Shown here one piece after another: positions 1-11,890 of a stretch of DNA of 64,000 bases. This DNA is from Siphonodentalium dalli (taxonomy: Eukaryota; Mollusca; Scaphopoda; Gadilida; Siphonodentaliidae): the NCBI GenBank assembly GCA_032622095.1, contig CP136061.1, positions 87,164,983 to 87,228,982 on the forward strand, read 5' to 3'. The translations under genes and the position numbers were made by a program. The notes beneath the pieces are model-generated. The model had not been told where the DNA came from. It worked only from the letters and a program-made list of their open reading frames with translations, and did not search any database. Position 1 is the stretch's first letter. Every line of letters begins with the position of its first letter.

Positions 1-618
1 CCCGCACCCTTTCTAAACCCAACTTTGTTAATGGCATCGGTAGTAGGGCACGAAATTTCCAACTGTTGGGAATTTTGACAAGGATTTGAATCAGGATTTG
101 GGCGGGGCGGATCGAGAGGGGGGGGGGGCGTGGTTCACTTTCACCGAGAGAGTATGGTGTATATTCTTATCAGTCATTTAATATTAATGAACGCAAATTG
201 TCACTATTGTGATCGAGAATATTATATATCGTGTATCGGCATATTCATCGCGTGTATGGCATGGACCCCGAGAGTATGGCCTGGTCCCGGGGGTTCGGTT
301 CCGTGCCTCACGCACCATAACCTCGCGTTAGAGGAACTCGCACTCAGTACCACATTTTCATTTCCGATATTGCTGTAAATATATTAAAATTGTGATTGGC
401 CCAGCGTGATGCATTTCCGGTGGTTAAACATCGCCTGACGGAAACAACGCACGACCAGTGAGTATGACGACCAACCTTAATGGAAATTGGAAATGGATGA
501 CATGGTCTAACTGTCACCGTCAGGACAAATCCCTTGTGTGTAGGATTTATATTGGTTTGTGCTTTTATCTAATGTTATAGCACCCTGTATATTATGAGCA
601 ATCGGTGTCATCGTTTTG
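1..618. other. intergenic, no gene seen
   Basis: There is no convincing coding sequence. A G-run lies at about 119-128. The stretch from about 500 to 590, with TTTGTGCTTTTATCTAATG and TATAGCACCCTG, is repeated in diverged form at about 1650-1715. The segment therefore belongs to a local duplication that the MITE at 619-847 later entered. Confidence 0.6.
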
Positions 619-847
619 TTAACCCTTTACCCAACAAAACGGCCCAAAACGCCCAAATAAAGCTTCAACAGCCTAAAATATCTTTTAACAATTTTTATAA
701 TATTTTTCTACATTCTTTGACAATTTTATCATTTTTAATATGTGTTAAGCCAATGCATTCTCTTATATATGCGAGGCGACCTATGGTCGACTCGCATATA
801 TAAGAGAATGCATTGGCACAGGGCCGTTCTGTTGGGTAAAGGGTTAA
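619..847. mobile_element. piggyBac-type MITE, copy 1
   Basis: A non-autonomous element bounded by TTAA at 619-622 and 844-847. Its inverted ends begin CCCTTTACCCAACA, and a CCC start with a TTAA target is the piggyBac superfamily signature. It has no ORF. One 69-bp near-perfect hairpin is present at 749-817. The left hairpin found in longer copies is missing: the sequence jumps after AAAATATCTT, which looks like a deletion between short ATCTT-like repeats. Left end, right end and target site are all visible. The superfamily assignment is by ends and target only, since no transposase is in the window. Confidence 0.8.
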
Positions 848-904
848 AGCGCCACATTATCATTAAGCCTCAGTATAAACGTACATAGTAATTGCTCGCC
901 TTTT

Positions 905-1290
905 TTAAATTTATTTTTATGACAGCATAATTAAAGTGATGTGAAACACTCCGGTAGAGTGATCAAATAGAATAATCTTGTTCAAAGTAGTTTTTTTTTT
1001 TTTTTTACAAATATTATATCTAAATTGACAACACACACCGTCATTCTTATATATTAATTAAATGCAGTGACTCTCGATGGCGAAATCGTTTTCATTAGAT
1101 TATCACCGATAGATGCGTCCCGAATCGAGTAATAAATATATACAATTGAGCAAAGTTCAGACGATGTTTTCTATGGAGTGTTACGGTCGATTTGCCTGAA
1201 ATTTTCGGCGATGTTAGTAGAATGCTACACATCTCCAGAAACTGTTGGCATAGCAGTTTCACGCATACGAACAAGTACATAATATGTCTT
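905..1290. repeat. dispersed repeat R1, copy 1
   Basis: About 385 bp matching 5945-6330 in direct orientation with many substitutions and small indels. Shared anchors include TTGACAACACACACCGTCAT and TTAGTAGAATGCTACA. There is no coding capacity or terminal repeat to classify it. It is old, judging by the divergence. Confidence 0.75.
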
Positions 1291-1644
1291 TAAATTTGCA
1301 GCTGTAGTGGTATTTTGCATTCCAGAAGGATAGCACATACGGGTTTAAGCTAGTCATGCTCGCCCAGCGTCGATATCTGCGCTTGACCAGCAGAACAAAA
1401 TGTCTTGCCATAATTAGACACTAAATTATATACGCATGTATGCTATAGATACTGTAAGAAATTAAATGAAAATGAGTAAATTTTTTAACTGAATACACTA
1501 TAGATAAATCTAAATTGCATACGGAAATTAATAACATGTACATGTTCACTCGTGACTGCCTGTATACATGAATTGTATATGTTATTTTTGGTCTACAATG
1601 TATTATGGATGTCATACAGCAAAGATGACGCAGATGATGCTGTC

Positions 1645-1765
1645 GCAGTGAGGACGAATCCCGTATGTGTATAGTATTAGTTTGTGCTTTTATCTAATGT
1701 TATAGCACCCTGCATCCCTGTGTTAAAGCGCCGCATTATCTTCCAAACTTCAAATTAAACGTATA
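1645..1765. repeat. paralogous empty site for the MITE at 619-847
   Basis: This segment matches about 500-590 and then, directly after a single TTAA at 1723-1726, continues as AGCGCC(G/A)CATTATC, which is the sequence that follows the MITE at 848. It therefore appears to preserve an uninserted version of the target. Confidence 0.65.
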
Positions 1766-2677
1766 GTAGTTGGTCGCTTTAAAACATTTCTTAGATCAAA
1801 ATAGGTATATAAAACATAAAAATAATGTATAGCTATATTTTGACCACAATGCTTGGACATTCTATATTCGGCTGACATAATGTACTGCGTGGGCTAGTCT
1901 CAAATTCTCCGAAGATTTTGTAAATTTAAATAAAAATAGACTCAGCTTTGCGGTTCACACAATGTGACCCAACGACCACAGCGCGGTAACACGCGCACCA
2001 ACAACACACACTAATAACACGCCCACTACATTCATTTCTTAAATGGCCACGTAATTACATGTAGGCCTATATATAGAAGCAATAACCCTTTAATTGCTCG
2101 TCTTGGCTAACTGTAGACAAATATACACGCTTGGAAATGTTATTCGAAAAATGCTAACAAAACCAGACTTCCCTTACCGACCAAAGCCGAATTAATCCAA
2201 TAAGATACAAATGTTTAATCAAAATTGGAAAATGTCAAAGCATTGCAAAATCATATACAAGTCAACATATTTTAACTAACAACATGATTAGTCATGTTTG
2301 TTGAGGAATCATTATAACAGTATTGTTTACATAACAATTGTTTCAACACATAAATTTTTTTTTTACTGGAGACCTACTAATAATGAATATAAGAAAAAAA
2401 AGTCTATTTCACCATGTTCTTAACCATGCCCAAGTATCCACGGCGAGTGTCTCTGGTCCCTTTAAACGTATTTTAATGTATCAAAGGATATATCCTGATA
2501 TAAATAAGTAAATCCATCAGTAAATAGCACAACGTTTTATGAAGGTAGCTTCACATACATGTATATCAGTACAGAGTGTGTGTGCTCTGCGGATGTCCGG
2601 TTTTAATCTGTATTCCAGGCACGGTAATGGAGAAGGGCATAAAATTGAGTTTGGTGGTATTTACCACGATATCATAT

Positions 2678-3120
2678 GTGACCCGCCATATCAAATCCAG
2701 TCGTAAGTCGGGATTTTTTTTACCCTGTGCCAATGCATTATCTTATATATGCGAGTCGACCATATGTCGCATCGCATATATACGAGAATGCATTGGCATA
2801 ACAATTTTTTATATATTTTTTTTAAATAAATGTTTCTTAGGACATAAAATAAAAAACATCCATTACCCTGCAGGGAGCCCCACACATATATAGAAGCATA
2901 TAGAAGAGTGTCGTCTGCTCATGTTTGTCTGGGGCTCTGTGTGGGTGAAATTATAAAATTGTTAAAGAATACAAGAAAAAATTATTAAAATTGTTAGGCC
3001 AATGCATTCTCTTATATATGCGAGGCGACCTATGGTCGACTCGCATATATAAGAGAATGCATTGGCACAGGGTTAAAAAAAAAATCCCGACTTACGACTG
3101 GATTTGATATGGCGGGTCAC
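2678..3120. mobile_element. GTGACCC-family MITE, copy 1
   Basis: An inverted-repeat element of about 443 bp. Its ends begin GTGACCCGCCATATCAAATC and continue through CCAGTCGTAAGTCGGG for more than 40 bp. Inside are two copies of the 69-bp hairpin (2729-2797, imperfect; 2998-3066) pointing towards each other. A central segment of about 200 bp includes GGAGCCCCACACATATATAG. The flanks are AT-rich, so the target duplication (AT, TA or ATAT) cannot be fixed. There is no ORF of substance. The superfamily is unknown, and the copy at 58633-59056 is inserted in the opposite orientation. Confidence 0.75.
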
Positions 3121-3998
3121 ATATATATACACGAGTTTGTTCAAAACGCTTTGTTTTATAGCTATGTAAGACTGTATGGGTAGTTCCGGTCGTTGGATCT
3201 GGTTGGATAGACATTGTATATCAAATGATTGCTTATAATAAATGAAAGCCATTAATTCTTAAATTTCGATAAAAGTAAATTTTCTGTCGTAGAAACAAAG
3301 GACATGTCCGGGCGGAGATCGCTACAATGATTCCTCATTTTACAACGCATTGTGTTTATTTTTATTCTTCCGGCAAAACAAGCAAGAGGACTTTATTATT
3401 GGGTTGACCATCTGTAAGTTGGCTTTGAGATCTGAAATGGAGGTTGGGTTGATTATATATACAGTTAATTTGTTCCACTTCAGAACAACTTGTGACAGGA
3501 CTGACTTTTTAAAATGTTCAAATAGGAGTGAAACTTATTTTGAAATCTAAAATTATTCTTGACAATTTATATTTCAAGCGGAATGATTTCCAGTGAAACG
3601 AACCATCTTGGTAGCCTTTCTTTCACAAGGGAAACGGGCAATGCGATGGCCTATAGTCTTAAACGACAATAAGGCAAAAGAAATTAAAACAATCACCCTC
3701 GTTGAACAGTTTATGCTCTCACTCCAGGATATATCTTTAATCTCAACGTCAATTGAAACTATAGGTGGAACTGTCCCGGGGGACTAAGGATAACCCCGCT
3801 GTGCCATTTGGGCTAATTAAGGTAGCCATATTAATCTATAGAAAATAGCTGTGCCAAGTTTCAAAACAATTGACGGGAAAATGTTGGAGTACAAATTCGG
3901 ACAAAATTATGCATGTTGCGAAAAGTTGGATAACTCCACTAAACAAAAAGCAGAGGGACCTCATAATCCCATGGTAGTAAATATCTGTACAATGCAAG
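3121..3998. other. intergenic, nothing recognised
   Basis: No gene, RNA or repeat family is recognised between the two MITEs. Short open frames here (60-68 codons) lack domain resemblance and are at chance length for this composition. Confidence 0.5.
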
Positions 3999-4349
3999 TT
4001 AACCCTTTACCCAACAAAACGGCAAAAAACGCCCAAAATAAAGCTTCAACAGCCTAAAATATCTTCGGTCTGTCTCAATAACACCATACAAATATGGATA
4101 TCATTGGAACCGGTTCATTGACCATGCACATTGTGATGGTTACAGTTATTCCCTGTGCCAATGCATTCTCTTATATATGCGAGTTGACCATAGGTCGCCT
4201 CGCATATATAAGAGAATGCATTGGCCTAAAAATATTCTTTTTTTAACACCTTTTACCATTTTTTCTTACATTCTTTAACAATGCATGGTCGACTCGCATA
4301 TATAAGAGAATGCACTGGCACATGACCGTTCTGTTGGGTAAAGGGTTAA
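3999..4349. mobile_element. piggyBac-type MITE, copy 2
   Basis: TTAA at 3999-4002 and 4346-4349, with CCCTTTACCCAACA ends. The left 69-bp hairpin is intact at 4157-4225. The right hairpin survives only as its distal half (about 4282-4319). The lost half ends close to the hairpin tip. The internal segment with GTCTGTCTCAATA and GGATATCATTGGAACCGG is shared with the copies at 16773, 17370 and 39673. Confidence 0.8.
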
Positions 4350-4414
4350 AAGAAATAACTGAAGAATGTAGGAATACAAGCTCGTACAAAGTTGTGACCA
4401 CGGACGGACGGCGG

Positions 4415-4830
4415 TTTGGGCTCCCAAAATACATCTAATAATATCGGTTTTTGAATTTTTCCCGGTATCGAAATAGGTCCATATATACTCGAACTAGTAA
4501 CTTTCGATGAGCATTATACGTCACAGAAAGACGCACTGACGTCATAAACAAAATACACCTTTAACACGATGTTTGGTAAACAAAACAAAAACTGCCATTT
4601 GCATGGAACAGAAAAAAAATGGTTCCGTGTTAGGATATTCCTGATATGGTAGAAATAAAGAGAGTTTGTTTACAATTGAAAATGCTGGAACATGGCTGTG
4701 ACCATGGATACAGGACATACGAAGCCGTTATTTAAATAATTAGTGTATTTGTCAACAAATGTCACACATTCCAAATTACGTAGACATAATTTAGAAGCTC
4801 GAATGAGCCATGTCCGTTCAATGCTTTTGG
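4415..4830 (+). repeat. dispersed repeat B, copy 1
   Basis: Matches about 7510-7944 in direct orientation and about 6838-7215 in inverted orientation. Shared landmarks are the CCCAAAATACATCTAATA-like start, AAAGACGCACTGA(C/A)GTCATA, CTGATATGGTAGAAATAAAG and TTTAGAAGCTCGAATGAG. It has no coding assignment. Confidence 0.7.
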
Positions 4831-5830
4831 CGATCGCTGGGTTCCTACGGAAACACGGAATTTGTGTCGCCTTAGAGACCAACGCAATCCCATTGCACCT
4901 GCAAACTCACAATCCATCACTTAGTTCTATAGTTCCCATTTCTGAGATCACATTTGGGAGTCTAGCAAACATTTGTCTCGCTATGACAGGACCCCAGATA
5001 CAGGATATCGACGAGAGGTCGCAGATTTAATCACGTTAATGGAAGCGACCGATCATTCGTTACGGCTACCGTCCATCGATAAAAGCTTCAACGAGATTGA
5101 CAAAGATTAAATTTTTATATTCCGCAATAAAATGCATTGAAAATCAAAGCGGAGTCACAGTCCGAGATCAAACCCATAATGTTTGTTTAAAACATGAAAC
5201 TTGTATGGAGCTCATCAGCGAAGTGCATCGCGATGGGATTCACTGGTTCGCTCATCAATCGATACAGTTAGGGTATATATATTCGAGCTGACATCAATGT
5301 CATAGGCGCTGAAGGATTAATTTGATCTATTCATACTGACGGAGAGTGCCACCGAGTTGTTCCAGAGCTAGTTATGACTATCACGGATGCAACACACGCC
5401 GGGACAATAAGACTAAATTCTCGGATAATATCGTAACCCATTGTTAGAGAGCGGGGTCGCGAGATAGGCTCGTTATCAGAGCCTCTCAAATTAGCGCTCA
5501 ACAAAAAGCCGCATTAGGATTTAGTAACGCTAATGTGTTCTCTGGCAACTTTAGATGTAATTATCGTTCACATAACGAGATACTCCGAGATTTTCTGTGG
5601 AAATCCAAATTACCTCACGTTGCTGAGGGTCTAAAGGCGAAAAATAACAAGGACCCTTAAATGGCCTCCGGTCTTAGACGAGGATTTCAAAGTCGGCTTG
5701 AGTACGCTAATTTCATATGATAAACTACTTTTGAAGATCCTCCGATGGCTTTTGGTTTCGGAAAATTAAAATTTGCGGCGAAAACAGAGTTTAGGAGGCT
5801 TCGGCTACGCAAGGATTATTAAAAGGAACC
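4743..5830 (+). pseudogene. possible decayed protein-coding remnant, origin unknown
   Basis: Several stop-free stretches in shifting + frames follow one another: 4743-5027, 5097-5288 and 5448-5657. The last is 70 codons without a stop and lies between in-frame stops. Base composition is more even than in the neighbouring AT-rich repeats, and the predicted peptides look globular rather than low-complexity. I do not recognise the family. A decayed mobile-element or integrated-virus protein is possible but unproven. The first stretch overlaps the 3' part of repeat B, so at least that part may be fortuitous. Confidence 0.25.
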
Positions 5831-5944
5831 CCGATAACGACAGTGAAGTTTCCAGAACTTAGTTGCATAGTGATTTCTCTGGATTTTGGTCGCTCGACAA
5901 AAAGTAAGTGATTCTAAAAAAAAACACGGGTACGACACAGGAAT

Positions 5945-6330
5945 GTTCATTAAAGTGATGTTAAACTCTCCAGAAGGGTGATCAAATAGAAATGGTGAAT
6001 AATCTTCCTCAAAGTAGTTATATTTTACAAATATTATATCCAAATTGACAACACACACCGTCATTCTTATATATTAATACAAATGCAGTGACTCTCGGTG
6101 GCGAAATCATTTTCGTAAGTTTATCGCCGATAGTTGCGTCCCGAAACTATAAGTAAATATTTACATTGAGCGTATAGTTCAGACGTTGTTTTCGTTGGAG
6201 CGGTACGGTCGAATTGATTCAGATTTTCGGGTATATTAGTAGAATGCTACATTCCCCCAGTTGACATAGTGCCTGAATACGAACTTACTAGTTTCACGTA
6301 CCCGAACAAGTGCATAATATGTCTTTAAGA
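5945..6330. repeat. dispersed repeat R1, copy 2
   Basis: Second copy of the repeat at 905-1290, in the same orientation. Both contain CACACACCGTCATTCTTATA and end close to CATAATATGTCTTTAA. Divergence is substantial. Confidence 0.75.
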
Positions 6331-6344
6331 GGGAGGCGCACGTT

Positions 6345-6870
6345 TTGCATAAATCCAGCCAAAAATGGCAAGAAACGTTCAACAAAGAATTTCTCTGGAT
6401 CTATCCGACAAATTTCACAAATCATCATTTTCATTGTATATAGAATCTGAGCAATTATTAAGAGACAACAAAAACAATGGATTTTAAACATTTGGGAGGT
6501 TGAAAATATTATTCTATTTTGTGTCCCTTTCGGTACCAAGAACTGCTAGAATAATTAATAATTTCACAAAAATCTTAAATCACCATATAGCTTATTGTCT
6601 TGGCTCTACGAGAGAAAGCTTCATTTGTGTCATAATGTTGAGTTAGGTTTATTATTGAGTTTTTCATTTCATCATCTTCATTGTTTTTAGAATCTGAGCA
6701 ATTATTAAAAGACAACGAAAACAATGGATTTTAATACATTTGAGAGGTTGAAAATATTATTCTATTTTGTGTCCCTTTTCGGTACCAAGAACTGCTAGAA
6801 TAATTAATAATTTCACACAAATCTCCAATCACCAAATAGCTTATTGTCTTGGCTTCCAAATTATGTCTGT
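6345..6870. repeat. tandem pair of fragments related to 21326-21520
   Basis: Two diverged copies lie in tandem. The first (about 6348-6620) runs from AAATCCAGCCAAAAATGGCA through GGTTGAAAATATTATTCT to ATAGCTTATTGTCTTGGCT. The second (about 6660-6860) repeats the later part. The same sequence lies at 21326-21520 and 30594-30788, next to the cysteine-rich pseudogene. On the minus strand, peptides such as IDPEKFF and LPFLAGFM suggest a former coding region of that element, but frames are broken. Confidence 0.5.
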
Positions 6871-7950
6871 GCAATTGGAAGGCGGTATACGATAATTTGA
6901 ATACTACGCGAAATATAGATATACCAGCTTCATATGGTCTTCCACGGTCACAGCCATTTTCCAATTGATTTCAATTTATAAACGCTCTTTATTTCTACCA
7001 TAACAGGGATAGACTAACACGGAAGGCACTTTTCTGATCCAATGTGCAAATTGCTGTTTTTTTGTTTGGGACTTCAATGCCTCTTTCTGTGACATAATGC
7101 TCTTAGAGAGGTAGTTCAAGTATTTATCGACCTATTTCGATACCGGAGGGGGGGGGGGGGGTCAAAATGGAGTATTATTAGTTGTATTTTGGAGCGCAAA
7201 CCGCCAAGTGGCTTTAAGTTATCACTTCAGATTTTTCATTTATCAAGGGAAATAAGTTCCCTCTCATGATCTACAGTTATGATATTACGGATGTATAAAC
7301 TGCATGTGTGAAATATTTCTATTTTTCATTTGTTCGTTGTAGTTGAAAACGGCAGTTTCAAGATGCCATAAATGAATAATATGGACTTACAAATTCCAAA
7401 TATTAGATTATCTGAGCACAATAAACATTTAAAACATATGTTGTCGTTAAATTGAAAGAAGATACTGCTTTATTTTTTAGCATTAAACAAATTTAATTTT
7501 AAAGCCACTTGGCGGTTTGCGCTCCAAAATAAACCTAATACTATTTTCTTTTGAATGTTTCCCGATATCAATATACGTCGATAGATTTCATACATATTTG
7601 AACTACATTTCTACGGGCTTTATATGTCCCAGAAAGACGCACTGAAGTCATAAAAAATACTGCATTGAACACGGTATTTTGGAACCCCAAATAAAAACAG
7701 CCATTTGCACGACATGGAACAGAAAAGAGCGTTTAGTGTTAGTCTATTCATGATATGGTAGATATAAAGAGCGTTTTTTCACTTATGCGCAAACAATTGA
7801 AAACAGCTGGGGAATGACTGTGACCGTGAAAAGTATTTTTTAGAGCCCGCGAAGCCGGTATATCAATATTTCGGGTATTTGTCGACCTGTCATACTTCCT
7901 TCCAAATTATGTAGACACAATTTGGAAGCTCGAATGAGTCATGTACATTT
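6838..7950. repeat. inverted repeat of dispersed repeat B
   Basis: The arm at about 6838-7215 is the reverse complement, with divergence, of the arm at about 7500-7950, around a spacer of about 285 bp. AAAGCCACTTGGCGGTTTGC at 7501 pairs with its complement near 7194-7214. The left arm carries a G-run at 7147-7160. There is no gene in the spacer. Confidence 0.7.
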
Positions 7951-8494
7951 ACGTTAAGACATTTACACACGCCGGGCTGAACCATGGTGAAAGGCCGTGG
8001 TGTGCACACGTGATGGGGATCTACAGGGCTACAAGGCTGTGACATGGGCTGGTGAAAGACCACTCCTGAATACTAGCCAGTTTTTATAACAATTGGAAAT
8101 TTAATACACAACAGAATAGCAATGGAAATTCCGACTGGATAACTGTTGAAATTTAACTGATACTTTATTTCTCAACAAATATTTACATGTATAGCATGCG
8201 AGTTTTGCCCCAATTAATTGAATACTTACAACTTTCAGACAACATATCCTCGCCAAATGCGCACATAATCGACCTACAAAGTGAAATAGACACATAATGC
8301 GATTATTTGATTCTGGCTTATTTGTGTCATTTTCAGCACATAATCTGCCTAGAATCGCACCATTATGAGTCGATAATATGACTACAAGGCTCCCATTTAC
8401 AGCACACTATCAACTCAAATTGACGATATTCTCAGCAGATTATCAACCTAAAAGAAGTTCCATTGTAAGCAGATAATGTGCGTATGTTTAGGAG
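7951..8494. other. intergenic, nothing recognised
   Basis: No gene or repeat match seen. The GCACATAAT/GCAGATAAT-like phrase recurs loosely at 8265-8480, which suggests a very old degenerate tandem repeat. Confidence 0.4.
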
Positions 8495-9185
8495 AACAGG
8501 CTCTTCAGACACATTCAAACCGGATTGATCCTAGTTCATGTAGTTAAACAATCCAGAAACCGGACTCACTATGTAGGATGTGTGTGGTCAATATTACAAA
8601 CAACAAATTTGTTAACACTCAGGAAAGTTGGAAGGGGTGTTGGTACGTGAAAATGGAAGTTTTTATTGTTGGTACGACCCTCTCCCTTGTGAACCAATAT
8701 CATTCAGACTCGTCCCTGGTCAGCCTATGCCATCATATGCTAGATCATGACATGAATCTCTACTATATATATAACATTGAACAAACAAGGCAGGGAATGT
8801 ACTTCTTTGTTAATACTTGTTACTCAATAATATGCTGCACATTAGGGGTGGTCCCTGCTTGAGATTGCATATTTATATGTGACTGTTGTGAGCCAATACC
8901 GCAATAAACATTGAATTAATTACCTAGGAGAAATTCCATAATTGTAAGCGACGCAAAGCGAAATAGCTCACAAAGTCAAATCATGCAATTTCAAGTTGGG
9001 ACATTCACCTACAGTGAAGTACATTATTACGGAACAGGTAATAACTAAGAAATATATTCCCGGTGTTAATTTTTCGACTTTATAAGGTTCCCTGTCAAAA
9101 CTTTAAAAAGTTCGCAGGTTTTGTACTGGTGGAATTGATCTCTATGGTATAGAGTATAGATTCATGGCACGATCTAATTAATAAA

Positions 9186-9322
9186 TAGAGCATGGCTTGG
9201 AGTGAAATACGCCGATATAGTGCATAGTGAGGTTGTGTAGTTCACGACGCGAAGCGGAGTGAACTACACAACCGCACTATGCACTATATCGGCGTATTTC
9301 ACGACAAGTCATGCTCTAATTA
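9186..9322. repeat. fold-back sequence (long hairpin)
   Basis: Arms read AGAGCATG(G)CTTG(GA)GTGAAATACGCCGATATAG and then TGCATAGTG(A/C)GGTTGTGTAGTTCAC, around a short loop GACGCGAAGCGGA. The reverse complement follows with very few mismatches. It has no coding content. It resembles a small hairpin MITE, but no clear target duplication can be assigned. Confidence 0.8.
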
Positions 9323-10062
9323 TTATATTGTATCGAACAAATATTTTGATTTATCAGTAGGAAACTACTATTTTCAACTTTTACTAAGTTCAGACAATTG
9401 ATGTTCGCCTTACTGAAGCTTTAATTTGGATCAGCGGCGAAATAACAAGTAGTTTCAGAACAAAGTTTGATGTAGTGTTCGTTACTATTTTTAGTAGTCA
9501 AAACTACATATGCATAGTGCACGATGGGAGAGACTTGAAGGCGTAGTATACAACTACGACTAATAGAGTCGAGTAGCCAACCAATCGGAAAGCTTGATTT
9601 CAATAACAAAGTCACGTGAGATACAATATCATGATCTATAAGGACTGTATATACTCTTAGAAATGTATCGTGTATATTATAAATGTATCAACCGTTTCAA
9701 TTTTCTACGGAAGTCAGACAAACGCTCTTTAATTTTACCATATAAGGAATAGACTCTTCCGACACATTCTAAACCCAATTGATCCTAGTTCGTGCAGTTG
9801 AAACAATCCAGGAAACCAAATCAAAATATAGTTTGTGTGTGGTCAATATTACTAACAACAAATTTGTTAACATCAGGAAAATTCGAATGGGTCTTGGTAC
9901 GTGAAAGCGGTATTTTTTATTGTTGGGACGACCCCCTCCCCTGTAAACGAATACCATTCAGACTCGTCCCTAGCCAGCCTATGTCATCATAGCGTACATG
10001 TATGTTAAATCATACCATGAATCTCTACTATATAACATTGAACAAACAAGGCAGGGAATGTA

Positions 10063-10508
10063 CACACACAATTTCGACCTCAAGTTATATGATGATTAAA
10101 ACAATTTCGACCTCAAGTTATATGATGATTAAAACATACCATGCAGATTTTGTCCATACGATTTCTTTTGTTTTTTTGTTATTTGTTTTTCAAATTCAAA
10201 GTTACATCTGTAGCTCATGTGCCCCATCGTGTCAAGTCAACATTTATGTATATGCATGTCGCTATGACAGTATTCCTGTGTAAATGACGCGAGTGTATCA
10301 AATAAATAGATAGTCTTATATAGTAATGGGCACACCCACCCTGTTTTGGATGGATGTGCCTTCAATGAATGCATTAGCATTAATATAACATATACTATAA
10401 TATAAGTATGTACCTGTTAAATGTTGTTTTGTCATATATTATTGTATTTGAATTTTGTATATCTCATATATCATGATTATTGATTTATTGAGATTAAAGA
10501 ATTGAATT
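10063..10508 (+). mobile_element. short LINE 3'-end insertion
   Basis: Unit 1 of the local duplication reads straight through GGCAGGGAATGTACTTC at 8791-8806. In unit 2 the same site is split. GAATGTA appears at 10056-10062 and again at 10509-10515, with about 446 bp between, ending GATTAAAGAATTGAATTGAA. A short repeated 3' tail, a 7-bp target duplication and no 5' coding region fit a heavily 5'-truncated LINE or a SINE. A 33-bp internal duplication lies at about 10068-10133. Confidence 0.75.
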
Positions 10509-10908
10509 GAATGTATTTCTTTGTTAATACTTGTTCATCAATAATCTGCTGCACATTAGGGGTGGTCCCTGTATGAGATTGCATGTTTATATGTGACTTG
10601 TGTGAGCCAATATCGCAATAAACATTGAATTAATTACCTGGGAGAAATTCCATAATTGCAGGCGACGCAAAGATAAATCGCTCACAAAGTCAAATAATGC
10701 AATTTCATGTTGGGACCTTCATCTACAGGGAATATTACGGAACAGGTAATAACTAAGAAATATATTCCCGGTGTTATTTCATAAGGTTCCCTGTCAAAAC
10801 TTCAAAAAGTTCGCAGTTTTTTGTACTGGTGGAATTGATCTCTGTGCTAGAGCATAGATTCATGGCATGATCTAAAATATATGTATGATCCTATACAGGC
10901 TGAGTATA

Positions 10909-10988
10909 CTCTTAGAAATGTATCGTGTATAATATTAGAAACCTATCACTCTTAGAAATGTATCGTGTATAATATTAGAAACCTATCA
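10909..10988. repeat. 40-bp tandem duplication
   Basis: Two adjacent copies of CTCTTAGAAATGTATCGTGT plus ATAATATTAGAAACCTATCA, with a 40-bp period. Confidence 0.85.
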
Positions 10989-11330
10989 GCCGTTTCAATT
11001 TTCCACGGAAGTCAGATAAACGCTCTTTAATTTTGCCATATCAGGAATAGACTCACCATAAACGCTCTTTATTGTGTCATACCGAACACGCACACTGTTG
11101 ATATACTGGTTAAACACATTGTATTATACATAAAGTATAACTATAAAATTTGCTATAAGGTAATTCAAGTATATGTATCGACCTATTTCGATACAGGGAC
11201 AAAATCAATGTACGCTTGCATGACGTGGTTAACCGGTTAATCTCGGTTAATTAAAATGGCCAACCGGTCATGAACAATAGTGTTCTAGAAGGTGTAAATA
11301 GTATAGACCATAAGCAAACTACCCGGCTCA

Positions 11331-11890
11331 TTATTGTCCCACGAAACATTTATTTTGGGGGGACTATTGTAATAAGCCCCGTGCGTGCGTCCGTCCGTGC
11401 ATCCATGAGTCCCGTCCGTCCGTGCGTCCGGAGTTATAACTCCAGTAATGATCATCCGATTTGATTGAAACTTGGTATGTAGGTGTCTCAACCAAGAACA
11501 CAGGTGCTCTGCAATTCTGGGTTTGATCCGATGTTCTTTTATGGAGTTAAATTTTTCTTGTTTTTTCTTTGGTTTCCGGATGATAATTAACTCAAGTTTG
11601 GATTGTTTAATTGGAAATTCTTTTTTGTGGGTCGTTCATATCAAAATACAGGTCAAGTTCGAATTTGAGTTTGATCCAATGATTTTTCCCAGAGTTATGG
11701 GCCTTTCGACTTTGAAAAACATTTTTTATAATTTTCTGTATGAGGGTACCTTCATGGTGTAATCAACTCCTCCTACAGTTTTGATCGTAGATATTTGAAA
11801 CTTCAGAGTATTGTTACCCACATATTAGAGATGTGCAACATGTTTATAGATGACGGAAAAATATTTTTTTTTACGGAATTATTAACCCTC
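11331..11890. repeat. dispersed GTCCGTCC-type repeat
   Basis: The start is GGGGACTATTGTAATAAGCC followed by GTGCGTGCGTCCGTCCGTGC and a second GTCC-rich run. Then come GGAGTTATAACTCC, CATCCGATTTGATTGAAACT and GAGTTATGGGCCTTTCGACT. This style of repeat, with alternating phrases about pressing open an ATTATTAACTC-type stop-rich sequence, is familiar to me from mollusc genomes. The family name and class are unknown. Open frames here are not coding. Confidence 0.55.

Larger units (their letters stand above)
848..2677. other. intergenic, decayed repeats
   Basis: No gene recognised. It contains dispersed repeat R1 (905-1290), a duplicated segment at about 1645-1765 that matches both flanks of the MITE at 619-847, and AT-rich sequence with homopolymer T and A runs near 990, 2345 and 2395. 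From 1770 to 2570 nothing further is recognisable. Confidence 0.5.
8495..11060. repeat. old diverged duplication (two units)
   Basis: Unit 1 (about 8495-9185) and unit 2 (about 9744-10890) share GGATTGATCCTAGTTC, TGTGTGGTCAATATTAC, CATTCAGACTCGTCCCT, AACATTGAACAAACAAGGCA and GCACATTAGGGGTGGTCCCT in order. The segment at about 9633-9760 also recurs at about 10890-11060 (AAATGTATCGTGTATA, CGTTTCAATTTTC). Unit 1 is followed by a fold-back sequence at 9186-9322. Unit 2 is split by the insertion at 10063-10508. Confidence 0.75.

Noticed and set aside
2576-2893. 105-codon frame across the GTGACCC MITE
   Set aside because: Runs through terminal repeat and hairpin. It is a by-product of the palindrome.
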